NCBI GenBank assembly: GCA_038400315.1
Contig: CP151667.1
Location: forward strand, 620,001 to 684,000
Source of the DNA: Isosphaeraceae bacterium EP7
GTDB lineage: Bacteria; Planctomycetota; Planctomycetia; Isosphaerales; Isosphaeraceae
Direction: 5' to 3'
Length of the DNA stretch: 64,000 nucleotides
Part shown: piece after piece, positions 9,331 through 18,628 of the stretch
How the letters are laid out: every line of letters begins with the position of its first letter
Numbering within the stretch: position 1 is the first letter of the stretch
Notes under the pieces: generated by a model
Databases searched by the model: none
What the model saw: only the letters and a program-made list of their open reading frames with translations
Told to the model about the DNA's origin: nothing
Position numbers and translations under genes: made by a program

Positions 9331-11886
9331 ATGGCAACCGGACAGTGGGCGGCGGTGGTCGGGCAGGTGAATCGGCTCTGGACCGCGGGAACGTCCGCGG
9401 GACAGACCGAGACTCAGCTGCTCGACCGATTTGCAACCGGCGGCGATGAGTCGGCGTTCGAGGCGCTGGTGGCTCGTCACGGGTCGATGGTTCACGGCGT
9501 CTGCCGCCGGGTTCTGCGAGACCCGAACGATGCCGACGACGCGTTTCAGGCGACGTTCCTGGTGCTGGCCCGCAAGGCGGGATCTCTGCGGGACGGGGCC
9601 CTGCTGGGCAACTGGCTCTACGGCGTGGCCCGACGGGTGTCGACCCGGGCCAGGGCCGATGCCGAGGCCCGCCGACGCCGCGAGGCCGACGCGGGCCGGG
9701 GTGCCGGCGACGAGCCCGACGCCTCGCAGGCGGCCCAGCGGCGCGAGCTTGCGGAGATGGTCCAGGCCGAGGTCGACCGCCTCCCCTCGGCCAGCCGCGC
9801 GGTGGTGGTGCTCTGCGACTTATCCGGCTGCTCGCACGAGGAAGCCGCAAGCCGCCTGGGCCTGCCGCTGGGAACGGTCAAAAGCCGCCACTTCCGAGCC
9901 CGAACCCAGCTGAAAACCCGCCTCCACGGCCGAGGGCTCGCCCCCGAGCCCGCGCTGGCCCTGCTGGTCACCCGGACCGGAGCCCGCCTCGTCCCCCCAG
10001 CGCTGCTCGAAACCACGGCCCGGGCCGCATGCGCCTACGCCGCCGGTCGACTGACCCTCGCCGGCCTGGCCACATCGCACGCGGTCTCACTCGCCCAGGG
10101 GGTGCTCACGTCCATGCTCACCAACCAACTCACCCTAGCGGCCACCATCACCCTCTCCGCCGCCCTCCTCACGGTCGGCGCCGGAGTGTATGCGCAGGCA
10201 CCAGCCGGAGCCGCGAAGGCCGACGGTGCTGGCCTGGTCGGAGACGGATCGAAGAAGCCTCAGGCCACTCCGACGGTTTCGGTAAAAACCTCGACGGACT
10301 TCTCGAAGACTAACGGATCGAGCATCGCCGAACTTGGCGCGATTGCGGTGGCGGATCCGAAGTCCACCGAACCGGTCGATTCCGACCCCAAGCCGGTGCC
10401 GGCCGAGAAACCCCGGGATATTCAGACAAGACTGAACGAGGCACATACCATCCTCGACGCCATGATGACGGTTCAGCAATCCGGCGCGAATATTGATCTC
10501 AACGAGGCCAGGCTCTGGCTCGAGCACCTGCAGCAAGCAATCAAGGACCGAGACGCCCCTGAGATTGCCGAGGCCAAGGAGCAACTTCGGATTTTCTCCC
10601 TCGCGGCGGCCAAGTCGAATAAGGCAGACGATCGAATCCGGGTGCTCCAGGCAACATCACGCCTCGCCCATTTGGAGCGAAAATTCGAGAACGAGGCGAA
10701 TCATTACCAATTCAAGAGATCGACCAATGGCGCCTTGATGATGCCGCTCACGTTGCTCGAGGAAGCCAAGCGGAATGCAGGCGCGATCGACGGGGAGGAG
10801 GATGGAAAGGTTCAGCAAGCGTTAACAGTCGACGAACAGCGGGAACGATTCGCCGGTGCGAAACGATCACTCACGATGATCTCGAATTCCCTCGAAACTC
10901 TTCGCCAAGCGGCCGCCGATGGCGTGGAAATTCCCAAGGACCAACTGAGGTATTGGCTCGATCGACATAAAAAAGCTTCCAAACGCTATCTGGCCTTCGG
11001 GATCAAGCAGAGGGAGAGCGACGCGATCTCTGGCCCGCTTCAATTCGTGGATGGGTCGCAAGTCGAAATCGAAGGAGGGCAGCCGACCGAGGAAGCGAAA
11101 TACCGCAGAGAACTCGCGACCCTGACGGCCGCGCGGACGGTCGCGAGCATGAAGCAGCGCTATGAGAAGGGACTTCGGGCGTTTGATGACCTCCAGCATC
11201 TGATGGAGACCGGAAAATACGATCCGAGCCTGGTGCGCTCGTCGGAGCCCCCCTACGGCCCCGCTAAGGTTGAGACACCGCCCCTGGCGAGCGCCGACGT
11301 GAATGGCGCCACTCAGGCCAAGCCAACCGGCCCCGAGGCTGGGGGTGACATGGAATCGGGTGGGGGCGGAGGCTACGGCGGAGGAGGCGAAACCTCGCGG
11401 TCGTCCGTGCGGATGTCCGTCCCGCAGGTCGGAACCGACGAGGCGTCGAAGGAATTGGGGAGACGGCTTGGCGAAGCGGTCACCATGCAATTCCCGCAGG
11501 AGACGCCTCTCGAAGACGTGCTCAAATACCTCAAGACGGCGACCTCCGACGTGAACTTCAAGGGCCTCACCTTCTACATCGACCCGGAAGGCCTGGCCGA
11601 CGCCGAACGGACCACCACCTCGCCCGTCTCCATCGATCTGGATGGCTTCCCCCTACGCACCAGCCTGAAGCTGTTGCTGAAACAGCTCGGCCTGGTGTAC
11701 ATGGTCCGCGACGGCCTGGTCATCATCACCCACCCCGACCGGGTCGAGGAACTCGACCACCTCCTCGGCGATGACGGCTTCAGCCTGCCCAGCGCCGAGA
11801 CCAAGGGAGGTCAGGGCGGCGCTTTCTCCAACGAGAAGCCCGACCAGACGACTCCGTCCACGCTCAAGGGCGGCGGCCTGAGATGA
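9331..11886 (+). CDS. ECF sigma factor with long membrane-anchored C-terminal extension (copy 2)
   Basis: 851 residues from the ATG at 9331, chosen because MATGQW aligns with MASGQW of the upstream copy; the frame is open ~360 nt further upstream but looks non-coding. Sigma region 2 (~30-110) and region 4 (~140-205) are almost the same as in copy 1, down to long shared DNA stretches. A transmembrane helix lies at ~260-285. The extension has coiled-coil segments, a Gly-rich loop (~residues 670-690) and a C-terminal STN-like segment (~700-820). The extension has diverged far more than the sigma part and lacks the Met repeats. Probably a tandem duplicate with a different sensor specificity. Confidence 0.88.
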   Translation: MATGQWAAVVGQVNRLWTAGTSAGQTETQLLDRFATGGDESAFEALVARHGSMVHGVCRRVLRDPNDADDAFQATFLVLARKAGSLRDGALLGNWLYGVARRVSTRARADAEARRRREADAGRGAGDEPDASQAAQRRELAEMVQAEVDRLPSASRAVVVLCDLSGCSHEEAASRLGLPLGTVKSRHFRARTQLKTRLHGRGLAPEPALALLVTRTGARLVPPALLETTARAACAYAAGRLTLAGLATSHAVSLAQGVLTSMLTNQLTLAATITLSAALLTVGAGVYAQAPAGAAKADGAGLVGDGSKKPQATPTVSVKTSTDFSKTNGSSIAELGAIAVADPKSTEPVDSDPKPVPAEKPRDIQTRLNEAHTILDAMMTVQQSGANIDLNEARLWLEHLQQAIKDRDAPEIAEAKEQLRIFSLAAAKSNKADDRIRVLQATSRLAHLERKFENEANHYQFKRSTNGALMMPLTLLEEAKRNAGAIDGEEDGKVQQALTVDEQRERFAGAKRSLTMISNSLETLRQAAADGVEIPKDQLRYWLDRHKKASKRYLAFGIKQRESDAISGPLQFVDGSQVEIEGGQPTEEAKYRRELATLTAARTVASMKQRYEKGLRAFDDLQHLMETGKYDPSLVRSSEPPYGPAKVETPPLASADVNGATQAKPTGPEAGGDMESGGGGGYGGGGETSRSSVRMSVPQVGTDEASKELGRRLGEAVTMQFPQETPLEDVLKYLKTATSDVNFKGLTFYIDPEGLADAERTTTSPVSIDLDGFPLRTSLKLLLKQLGLVYMVRDGLVIITHPDRVEELDHLLGDDGFSLPSAETKGGQGGAFSNEKPDQTTPSTLKGGGLR

Positions 11887-11943
11887 CCCAAGATGGGAGG
11901 ATTCGCAACCGCTGAACGACCTCTCCCCACCCCTTCATCCCGC

Positions 11944-11985
11944 CCCCCTTGCCGCGCGAGTCGATCGACTCGCGCGGCAAGGGGG
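11944..11985 (+). terminator. 42-bp perfect palindrome after ECF copy 2
   Basis: Arms 11944-11964 and 11965-11985 are perfectly complementary with no spacer, 57 nt after the stop of copy 2. As RNA it would fold into a very stable stem closed by a small loop. There is no T-tract. A bidirectional terminator is likely; a protein-binding site is the alternative. Confidence 0.6.
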
Positions 11986-12241
11986 ATCGGTCGAGGTACC
12001 GGACCCGGACTGCGCCGGAGCGGTTCTCAACGCTCCTGATCGGCTCCGATCATGCTTGCGGCATCAATGAGCATAAATTTGCGCGATAAATCTGGAAAAA
12101 TCACGATTTTCCCTGCCGGTTTTCTCGGGCGATTGCAACTGATGTCCTAGGCCAACTCTCGAATGGTGTTGGCCGGGCTCTTTGGCAACTCGAAGCAGGT
12201 GAGCGGTCAGCACCAATTCCCGCCGATTTGGCTCGAGTCCA

Positions 12242-12302
12242 GGCGCGGAACGAACCCACCGAGACGTCGATTCTTCGGAAGTCTGGGCGCGGAACGAACC
12301 CA
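12242..12302 (+). repeat. Two identical 17-bp copies of the GGAACGAACCCA unit
   Basis: 12242-12258 and 12286-12302 are identical (GGCGCGGAACGAACCCA), 44 bp apart. The 11-bp core GAACGAACCCA recurs inverted at 33703-33739, in another gene-free stretch of the window. Confidence 0.75.
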
Positions 12303-12630
12303 TCTTGCCAATCTGGCAGGTGAGTTGTCTCAAATTCCAAGGTGTCCAGATTCGATCGAGTCTCCGATCATTGGGCCCAATGACCAGACTCGATTTCATG
12401 CCGTTGGCCCAATTACAAAACGAAGCCATTGCCGAAGTTCTTTTCTGGGAATCATTTCGGTCGATGGGCTCGTAGATCGCCCTTTGCGGTCCGGCGCAAG
12501 TCGCTTCCGTGGCCGGCGCAGAACAGAGCCATCTTGCCGGAATGGCAGGGCCGTCGCAGGTGACGTCAAGGGGCGGGGCAGGCCGGTGGCTCTTGGAAAC
12601 GAGCAACACGAAACGAACCCGGGGAATTGG

Positions 12631-14355
12631 TCAGACGTCGGCGACGGTGGCCATCTCGCCGGAGTCGCGGCTTTCGGGCGAGCGTCGGGTGGGCAACTCG
12701 AAGATGAAGGTGGTGCCGGTGCCAACGCCCGAGCGCACCTCGATCATGCCGCCGTGCTCGCGGGCGATCTTCTGGGAGACGGGCAGGCCGAGGCCGGTGC
12801 CGCGGGAGCCCTTCGTCGAGGTGAAGATCTGGAAGAGTCCCGGCAGATCGTCCTCGGCGATGCCGGTGCCGTTGTCGGCCACGATCACGCGGGCGATTCC
12901 GGTCTCGGCTTCCCAGTGGGTCGAGACGTCGGCCTTGGCCCCTTCGATCCCCTCGGCGGCGTCGAGGGCGTTGGTGACCAGGTTCAGGACGGCCCGGTGG
13001 ATGCCGTCGGGGTCGATGACGATCTCGGGCATGTCGGCGGCCGGGGTCCAGGTCAGGGCCACTCCCAGCTCGTCGGCCCGGGTGCGCATCAGCTCGCAGA
13101 CGTCGCAGACGGTCTCGTTGAGGTCCGCCTTCTCCAGCGCGGGCTCGCGGTCCTTGGAGTAGGAGAGCATGTCCATGACCAGGTTGTAGATTTTGCCCTG
13201 GTTCTTCTCGACGATGGTCCAGCCGCGTCGGACGATGGCGTCATCCTTCTCCTTCAGCCCCATGTCGATGAGGTAGCTGCCGCCCTTGATCCCTTGCAGA
13301 ATGTTCTTGATATGATGGGACAGGGTGGCGATCGTCTGGCCCACGGCGGCGAGCCGCTCGGCCTGGAGCTTGGCCTGGTACAGCTCGGTGTTCTCGATGG
13401 CGAGCCCCGCCTGGTGGCCGATGGCGACCATCAGCTTGAGGTGGTCTCGCGAGAACTTGCCCCCGCGTGCCATCCGGCCCAACTCGCTCGCGGCGGCGAA
13501 CTCATTGGCCGCGCGGATGTCGGCGTAGAGCACGCCGAGGGTGGTGTGCCGCCCCTGGATGGGGACGCAGATGGCCTCGCGGATGCCCAGGCCATGGATG
13601 GATGCGGCGGGGCTGAATCGCTTGTCGGCGGGGGCGTCGGTGGTGATGACCCCCTGCCCTTTCTCCAGGACGTGGTCGGTGATGGTCCTGGAGATGGTCA
13701 GCCGCTCGTCGGGGGGAGCTTCCCCGCGCCAGCGGACGACCTGCGGGACGAGTTCGCCGGCGGGGTCTCTCAGGAGGATCGCGCCTCGGTCCGCGCCGAT
13801 GGACTCGAAGACCAGCTCGAGGATCTGCGGCAGGAGCGCATCGACGTCTGCGGTCATGCTGATGGCCTGGGTGGCCTGATACATGACGGCCAGGTTGGCC
13901 AGCCGGTCCTTGAGCCAGGCCCCCGCCGATCCCGGGGCGGTGAGCATCCGCGAGCCTTCGCCGGCCGGGATGCTGCGGAGGATCGCCGATCGGTCGTCGG
14001 GGCTGGAGCGGCCCAGCAAGTTGACCCTGGAGGCCATCTCCTTCTGGAGCTCCGACGGCGGCCCGTCGTCCTGGAAGAGCATGACCGTCTGGCCGAGGCG
14101 GACCCGGTCGCCGGCCTTTAATGAGGTGGAGCCGATGGGGCGATCGTTGAGGAACGATCCGTTGGCCGAGCCGAGGTCGACGAGGCGGAAGCCGCCCGGC
14201 TCTGGCCTGACCTCGGCGTGCCTGCGGGAGACCTCGTGGTCGTGCAGCCGGATCGGGTTGGTCTGGTCGCGCCCCATGGCCATGGGCGAGGCCAGCAGCT
14301 CGAATCGCTTGCCCTGGTCGGCCCCCTGGATCACGAACAAGGAGGCCACAGCCAA
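12631..14355 (-). CDS. Sensor histidine kinase with FHA and GAF domains
   Basis: 574 residues, no transmembrane segment, so cytoplasmic. Residues ~1-95 form an FHA phosphothreonine-binding domain (GRD, SRRHAEV and GSANGSFLNDRPI segments). ~165-320 is a GAF domain (DRGAILLRD). ~335-400 is the dimerisation helix pair with the phospho-acceptor His near residue 347 in LSHHIKNIL. ~440-555 is the HATPase domain with an N-box (NLVTNALDAAEG), G1 (DNGTGI) and G2 (GTGLGLPVS). The FHA domain suggests coupling to Ser/Thr kinase signalling, which is abundant in planctomycetes (one such kinase lies at 36897). No response regulator is adjacent. It is last in a minus-strand run after the AsmA-like gene, 127 nt downstream of it. 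Confidence 0.92.
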   Translation of the reverse strand: MAVASLFVIQGADQGKRFELLASPMAMGRDQTNPIRLHDHEVSRRHAEVRPEPGGFRLVDLGSANGSFLNDRPIGSTSLKAGDRVRLGQTVMLFQDDGPPSELQKEMASRVNLLGRSSPDDRSAILRSIPAGEGSRMLTAPGSAGAWLKDRLANLAVMYQATQAISMTADVDALLPQILELVFESIGADRGAILLRDPAGELVPQVVRWRGEAPPDERLTISRTITDHVLEKGQGVITTDAPADKRFSPAASIHGLGIREAICVPIQGRHTTLGVLYADIRAANEFAAASELGRMARGGKFSRDHLKLMVAIGHQAGLAIENTELYQAKLQAERLAAVGQTIATLSHHIKNILQGIKGGSYLIDMGLKEKDDAIVRRGWTIVEKNQGKIYNLVMDMLSYSKDREPALEKADLNETVCDVCELMRTRADELGVALTWTPAADMPEIVIDPDGIHRAVLNLVTNALDAAEGIEGAKADVSTHWEAETGIARVIVADNGTGIAEDDLPGLFQIFTSTKGSRGTGLGLPVSQKIAREHGGMIEVRSGVGTGTTFIFELPTRRSPESRDSGEMATVADV

Positions 14356-14482
14356 TCCCCCCGCCTGTCGCCGCGTCCCCCGTCCCGCCCGCGCGGCACG
14401 CCTTCGGGACCAACACTAATGGCGCCCATGGCCCCCGTCAACCCAGGCCCCTCGCCCGCCTGGCGGCCGGCCGAGTCTCGCC

Positions 14483-17400
14483 CTAGCGGATAAAGCTCAG
14501 CGGCAGCTTCAGGGCCGACGAGAAGAAGATCAGGCCGGCCTCGCCCACCAGCACGCTCGGGTCGACCGACACGGCCGGGTTGCGCACGGTGCCGCCGACC
14601 CTCAGCTTCAGCAGCCGGCTGGACAGGAAGTTGGTCACCGAGAGCAGTGCCTGCTCCTGCCGGCCGACGGCCTCGCGCAGCCCCGGGATCAGGCCCACGA
14701 GCGTCTGGCCGCTCTCGGCGATGTACTGGCTGGTGTTGACCAGCACCTTCAGGTCGAGCGCCCCGTCCAGGCCGACGGTGCCGGTGACCTGGAGCTGCGC
14801 CAGCCTCCCTTGCAGGTGCAGGTCCTCGATCACGAGCTGCCTGCGGGCGATCACCCCATGCAGCGCCCCGGTCTCGAACAGGCCGCCGCTGGCGGCGCCC
14901 AGGAAGCGGTCGATCTCGCGGAAGACGGGCACGGACAGCAGCGAGGCGTCGGTCAGCTCCAGGTTGACGGCCCCTCGGGCGGATTCGATCCGCGACGGGT
15001 CGGGCCCGCTCAGCTTCACCTTGCCCGAGACCTTGCCGGTGGAGGTCCGCGCCGAGTCGCTCCGCAGGCGCATGATCGACTCCAGGTCGAGGGATGTCAG
15101 CTGGACATCGGCGTCGAAGGCCCTCGACTCGCCGATGCCGACCTTCAAATTGCCCACCAGCCGCCCGCCCGCCACCCGGGCCGTCCAGCGCCTGGAGTTG
15201 AGCTGCCTGGACGCCCCGTCACCTGAACCTTGCAGGTCGATGGGCAGGTCGAGGTCGGTGACGGGGATGCCGAAGAGGGTCGCGCGGGCTACCCGGACGT
15301 CGCCGTCGGCCCGCATTCCGGCGTCGGATCGGCCCTTCAGCCTGAGGTTGGCCAGGCCCTCGACTCGCCCGGCCAGTTGGGGGATTCCGTCGGCCAGCCG
15401 GGCCAGATTCGCCCGGTCGACGGCGATCTCGAAGCTCACCGGAGAGCTGCCAGCGCCCTCGGACTTAACTTTCGGGGTCTCGCCGCTAAGGATGCCCCGC
15501 AGCGCCCCGCCCCAGAACTCGCCCTCGAGCGGGTCGACGGTCCAGCCGGCGGGGGTCAGCGTGATGATCCCCTTCATCGCCCCCAGCGAGTGCGCCTCGC
15601 GGCCGGACCCTCGGCGGAGGTTCTGGAGCTGCACTCGCCCCCTGGCGTACAGGCCCGTGCCGTCGCCCGCTAGCCTCAGATTCGCATTCAACGACCCGTC
15701 GCCGTTCAGGCCCGACCCGCCGCCATTCAGGGCACGCATCAGGCCGTCGATCGAGAACCGATCAGCGATGAGGTGGGCATCGGTCCTGGACCGCCGACCG
15801 TCCCTCTCCGCCTGAGGTGGCCCCGGGAGCTGGCCCTTCAGGCGGATCTTGCCGCCCAGGCTGTCGGCCGACATCTCGTAGAGCCAGGCCTCGGCCCCTT
15901 TGCGGACCGTCGCGACGACCCGCTCGGCGGGCAGGCCCTGCACGACCATGCTGGCGGCCGTGAGGTCCAGGTCGACCACGGCCGAGTCCAGGTTCGCCGG
16001 CAGCAGGCGGACGCTGACCTTGCCGCCGGCCTTGCCCGCCAGGCTGATCCCGGCCCCCGGGATGGCCCGCGCCAGGCCCGAGGTCTCGATGCCTGCGAAT
16101 GTGGCCTCGGCCGTCGAGGGCCTGTCGGGCGCCAGCGGGATGCGTCCGTGCGCCGACAGCGTGCCGCCCAGAGGCCTCGCGTCGATGCCCGAGATGATGA
16201 CTTCGTTTCCTTCGGTCACCCACTGGAACGGGACGTCGCCGAGCTCGACCCCCTCGACCTTCAGGCCGAGGACCCGCCCCTTGCCGTCGGTGGTCAACTT
16301 CAGGTCGGCCAGGGTGCCGCTCAGCTCGGCCTTGGCCTCGACACGACCCGAGGCCGGCGAGGGCCTGGGGGCCGAGGGCACGAACGCGAGCACGTCGTCG
16401 ATCTTCCAGCCGATGACCTCCAGGCTGGCCCTGGTGGCATAAGGGGCCGCCAGGTTCAGGTTCAGCCGCGCCGCGAGCGGCTTGCCGGCGAGCCGCCCGG
16501 CCAGCTCGGGCATGTCGAGGACGCCATCGGCCAGCGAGAACCGGGCGACCGCCGCGTCGAGCGTCGCGCCTCGGTAGCGGACCTCCTCGGTCTCCAGCCG
16601 CCCGTTCCCCACCCAGGCTTTCAGCTCCTTCAGCCGGTCGACGGGCGCTTCGAACTCGGCCCGCGCCGAGACGGCCCCGGAGATCGGCGTCGGCCTCGGC
16701 AGCCAGGGGGCGAGCAGCTCGCCGATGGGGAGTGCGCGGGCCTCGAACTTCGCCGTGAGCGGCCCCTTCGGCTCGATCTGGGCCCGGAGCCGGCCGCGGA
16801 ACGCCCCCGGCGGCAGGGGGCCTTCCATGGGAGGCGGCGGCGTGGCCACGGGCGACTCCTTGGCGTCCCCCGCCGGGCGGTCGAGCAGCTGGCCTCGAAA
16901 CTCGGTCAGCTCCAGCACCCCGTCGGCCAGATCCAGCCTCGCCGTCGCCCGGCCCAGGTCGACCCCCTCGATCGACGCGCCTGAGAGGCTCGCTTCTCCG
17001 TGGAATGCGTATTTCTTGATGTCACGCACGTCGGCGATCGGGATCGTCGCCTTCGCCTTCAGGCTCATCTTGCCGGCGATCGTCGGCGGCAGATCGATGC
17101 CGGCCAGGGCCTTCAGCCGCTCGGCCAGTTTCTTCAGATCCACGTCTTCCAGCTCGAACTGTGTGCTCAGGGTCTTGGGAAGCTGGACCTTGGGGGGAGC
17201 CGGCTTGGCCGGTTCCGCGGGCGGCTCGCTCGGCTTGACGGCGGGATTCTGCGGGCCTGCGGTGACGACGGCCATGCTCAGCATCGTGCCGAACGGGCCG
17301 ATGGCGGGCCGGCTCGCGGCGTTGTCTCCGGGGGGCGAGTCGTACCTGAGCTCCTCGCCTTGCGCGGTCATGGTCAGGCGCATTGATTTGACGGGGATTC

Positions 17401-18526
17401 CCTGGACGACCGCCCCCTCGATGACCGCGTCCCCCTCCGAGCCGGTCAGGTCGACGTGGTGGTCGGGAGCCAGCGAGGCCACGACGTGCGCCTTGCCGGT
17501 CAGCGAGCCCGAGGTTGCGAACTCCTTCAGGTGCCAGGCGGGCGGGGTCAGCGCGACGTCGACCTTGGCCAGATCCATGATCATATCGAACTTCAAGGCG
17601 GGGCCGCTGAAGTCCATCGTGCCCTCGCCCTGCACCGTCCCGCCCAGGGCCTTGCCGGCGGCCTGCGTGAGCGTGAGCACCTTGCCGTCCAGCTTGATCA
17701 GGCCATCGGCCTGCTCGAGTACCAGGCCGGCCGACTTCAGGGTGACTTGCGTCTTGTTCAGGGTGAACTGGGCGTGCAGGGCCGGCGGCGAGCCGGGCGC
17801 CGCGTCGAATGCGAGGCGGGCGACCACGGGGCCGTCGACGTCGAGGTGCTCCCAGGCGGCGGCCGGCACGAACGGCAGGGTGGCCAGTTGATTGTGTCGG
17901 ACGGTCAGGGGACGCTCGGTGTGCATGCCGATCTCCGCCGTCCCTGCGGCCGAATCGACCAGGCCGTTCAGGATCCAGCGGCCCCAGGTCGGATGGTCGA
18001 AGGCGCCGTCGATCGAGGCCGAACCCATATCTTTACCGGGGATCAACTCGGCGTTGGCCCCCTTCACTTCCAGGGTATTGCCCCCGCGCTGGGCTAGCGT
18101 CACAGTTGCCCCCTCGACCACGACCCGTGGCAACGCGGCCTTGGTGCCCGATCGCCCCGAGGTGGGCAGGCGGGTGGCAAGCTGGCCGTCCTCCTTGAAG
18201 GAGAGGGCCAGCTTCGGGCCGTTCACCTTGATGTCTCCGGGGGTCCAGCGACCGGCCAGCAGGTTCGTCAGCCCGAGGTCGACGTCGGCGGATTCGGCCG
18301 AGGCCCAGGCAGGCCCGTCGGCCCCTGCCTCATAAACCGTCAGGCCCGTAACCCCCGCTCGGCTGATCCCAACCCACCAGCCGCCAATCTCGACCCTCCC
18401 CCCGTATTCCGCCCGCAGTGCCCGGGCGATCACGGCGGGGATGACGAATGTGTAGAGGATCACCCCCCCGAGGAACGCCCCGAGGATCGCGGACAGTACG
18501 ATCGTGCGGCGGCTGATCCTTGCCAT
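14483..18526 (-). CDS. Giant AsmA-like / DUF748-type envelope protein
   Basis: 1347 residues from the ATG at 18526 (MARISRRTIVLSAILG); the open frame 34 codons further upstream runs into an inverted repeat and is discarded. One N-terminal transmembrane helix (~residues 8-30) anchors a very long, beta-repeat-rich periplasmic region with alternating LDGKVLTL-like and GxxxGxxxL strands. The final ~200 residues resemble the AsmA C-terminal region. Members of the AsmA/TamB/YdbH group act as bridges for phospholipid transport between inner and outer membranes. This fits a planctomycete with an outer membrane. Preceded by an M16 protease gene and followed by the histidine kinase. Confidence 0.8.
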   Translation of the reverse strand: MARISRRTIVLSAILGAFLGGVILYTFVIPAVIARALRAEYGGRVEIGGWWVGISRAGVTGLTVYEAGADGPAWASAESADVDLGLTNLLAGRWTPGDIKVNGPKLALSFKEDGQLATRLPTSGRSGTKAALPRVVVEGATVTLAQRGGNTLEVKGANAELIPGKDMGSASIDGAFDHPTWGRWILNGLVDSAAGTAEIGMHTERPLTVRHNQLATLPFVPAAAWEHLDVDGPVVARLAFDAAPGSPPALHAQFTLNKTQVTLKSAGLVLEQADGLIKLDGKVLTLTQAAGKALGGTVQGEGTMDFSGPALKFDMIMDLAKVDVALTPPAWHLKEFATSGSLTGKAHVVASLAPDHHVDLTGSEGDAVIEGAVVQGIPVKSMRLTMTAQGEELRYDSPPGDNAASRPAIGPFGTMLSMAVVTAGPQNPAVKPSEPPAEPAKPAPPKVQLPKTLSTQFELEDVDLKKLAERLKALAGIDLPPTIAGKMSLKAKATIPIADVRDIKKYAFHGEASLSGASIEGVDLGRATARLDLADGVLELTEFRGQLLDRPAGDAKESPVATPPPPMEGPLPPGAFRGRLRAQIEPKGPLTAKFEARALPIGELLAPWLPRPTPISGAVSARAEFEAPVDRLKELKAWVGNGRLETEEVRYRGATLDAAVARFSLADGVLDMPELAGRLAGKPLAARLNLNLAAPYATRASLEVIGWKIDDVLAFVPSAPRPSPASGRVEAKAELSGTLADLKLTTDGKGRVLGLKVEGVELGDVPFQWVTEGNEVIISGIDARPLGGTLSAHGRIPLAPDRPSTAEATFAGIETSGLARAIPGAGISLAGKAGGKVSVRLLPANLDSAVVDLDLTAASMVVQGLPAERVVATVRKGAEAWLYEMSADSLGGKIRLKGQLPGPPQAERDGRRSRTDAHLIADRFSIDGLMRALNGGGSGLNGDGSLNANLRLAGDGTGLYARGRVQLQNLRRGSGREAHSLGAMKGIITLTPAGWTVDPLEGEFWGGALRGILSGETPKVKSEGAGSSPVSFEIAVDRANLARLADGIPQLAGRVEGLANLRLKGRSDAGMRADGDVRVARATLFGIPVTDLDLPIDLQGSGDGASRQLNSRRWTARVAGGRLVGNLKVGIGESRAFDADVQLTSLDLESIMRLRSDSARTSTGKVSGKVKLSGPDPSRIESARGAVNLELTDASLLSVPVFREIDRFLGAASGGLFETGALHGVIARRQLVIEDLHLQGRLAQLQVTGTVGLDGALDLKVLVNTSQYIAESGQTLVGLIPGLREAVGRQEQALLSVTNFLSSRLLKLRVGGTVRNPAVSVDPSVLVGEAGLIFFSSALKLPLSFIR

Positions 18527-18566
18527 CAATGGACCTCGTTCATGGCCTTGGCGAGAGATTCGATGA

Positions 18567-18606
18567 CCCCGGCCCTCCTCGCGCGTTCGCGCGAGGAGGG
18601 CCGGGG
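18567..18606 (-). terminator. 18-bp-stem hairpin between M16 and AsmA-like genes
   Basis: Arms 18567-18584 and 18589-18606 are perfectly complementary with a 4-nt loop, within the 102-nt gap after the M16 stop. There is no T-tract. Probably ends or attenuates the M16 transcript. Confidence 0.6.
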
Positions 18607-18628
18607 CCGATCGCGTCCAGATGAGCAC

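Larger units (their letters stand above)
11887..12630. other. Gene-free stretch with degenerate short repeats
   Basis: 744 bp between convergent genes. Open frames here (for example 12064-12609 minus) have no recognisable domain, unusual composition for this genome and no start context, so I do not call a gene. Besides the palindrome at 11944-11985 it holds at least five copies of a degenerate unit close to GGAACGAA(C/G)CCAT (near 12248, 12292, 12420, 12525 and 12606). Confidence 0.6.

Noticed and set aside
12064-12609. 181-codon frame between ECF copy 2 and the histidine kinase
   Set aside because: No homologous-looking segment; overlaps the degenerate repeats; start context poor.
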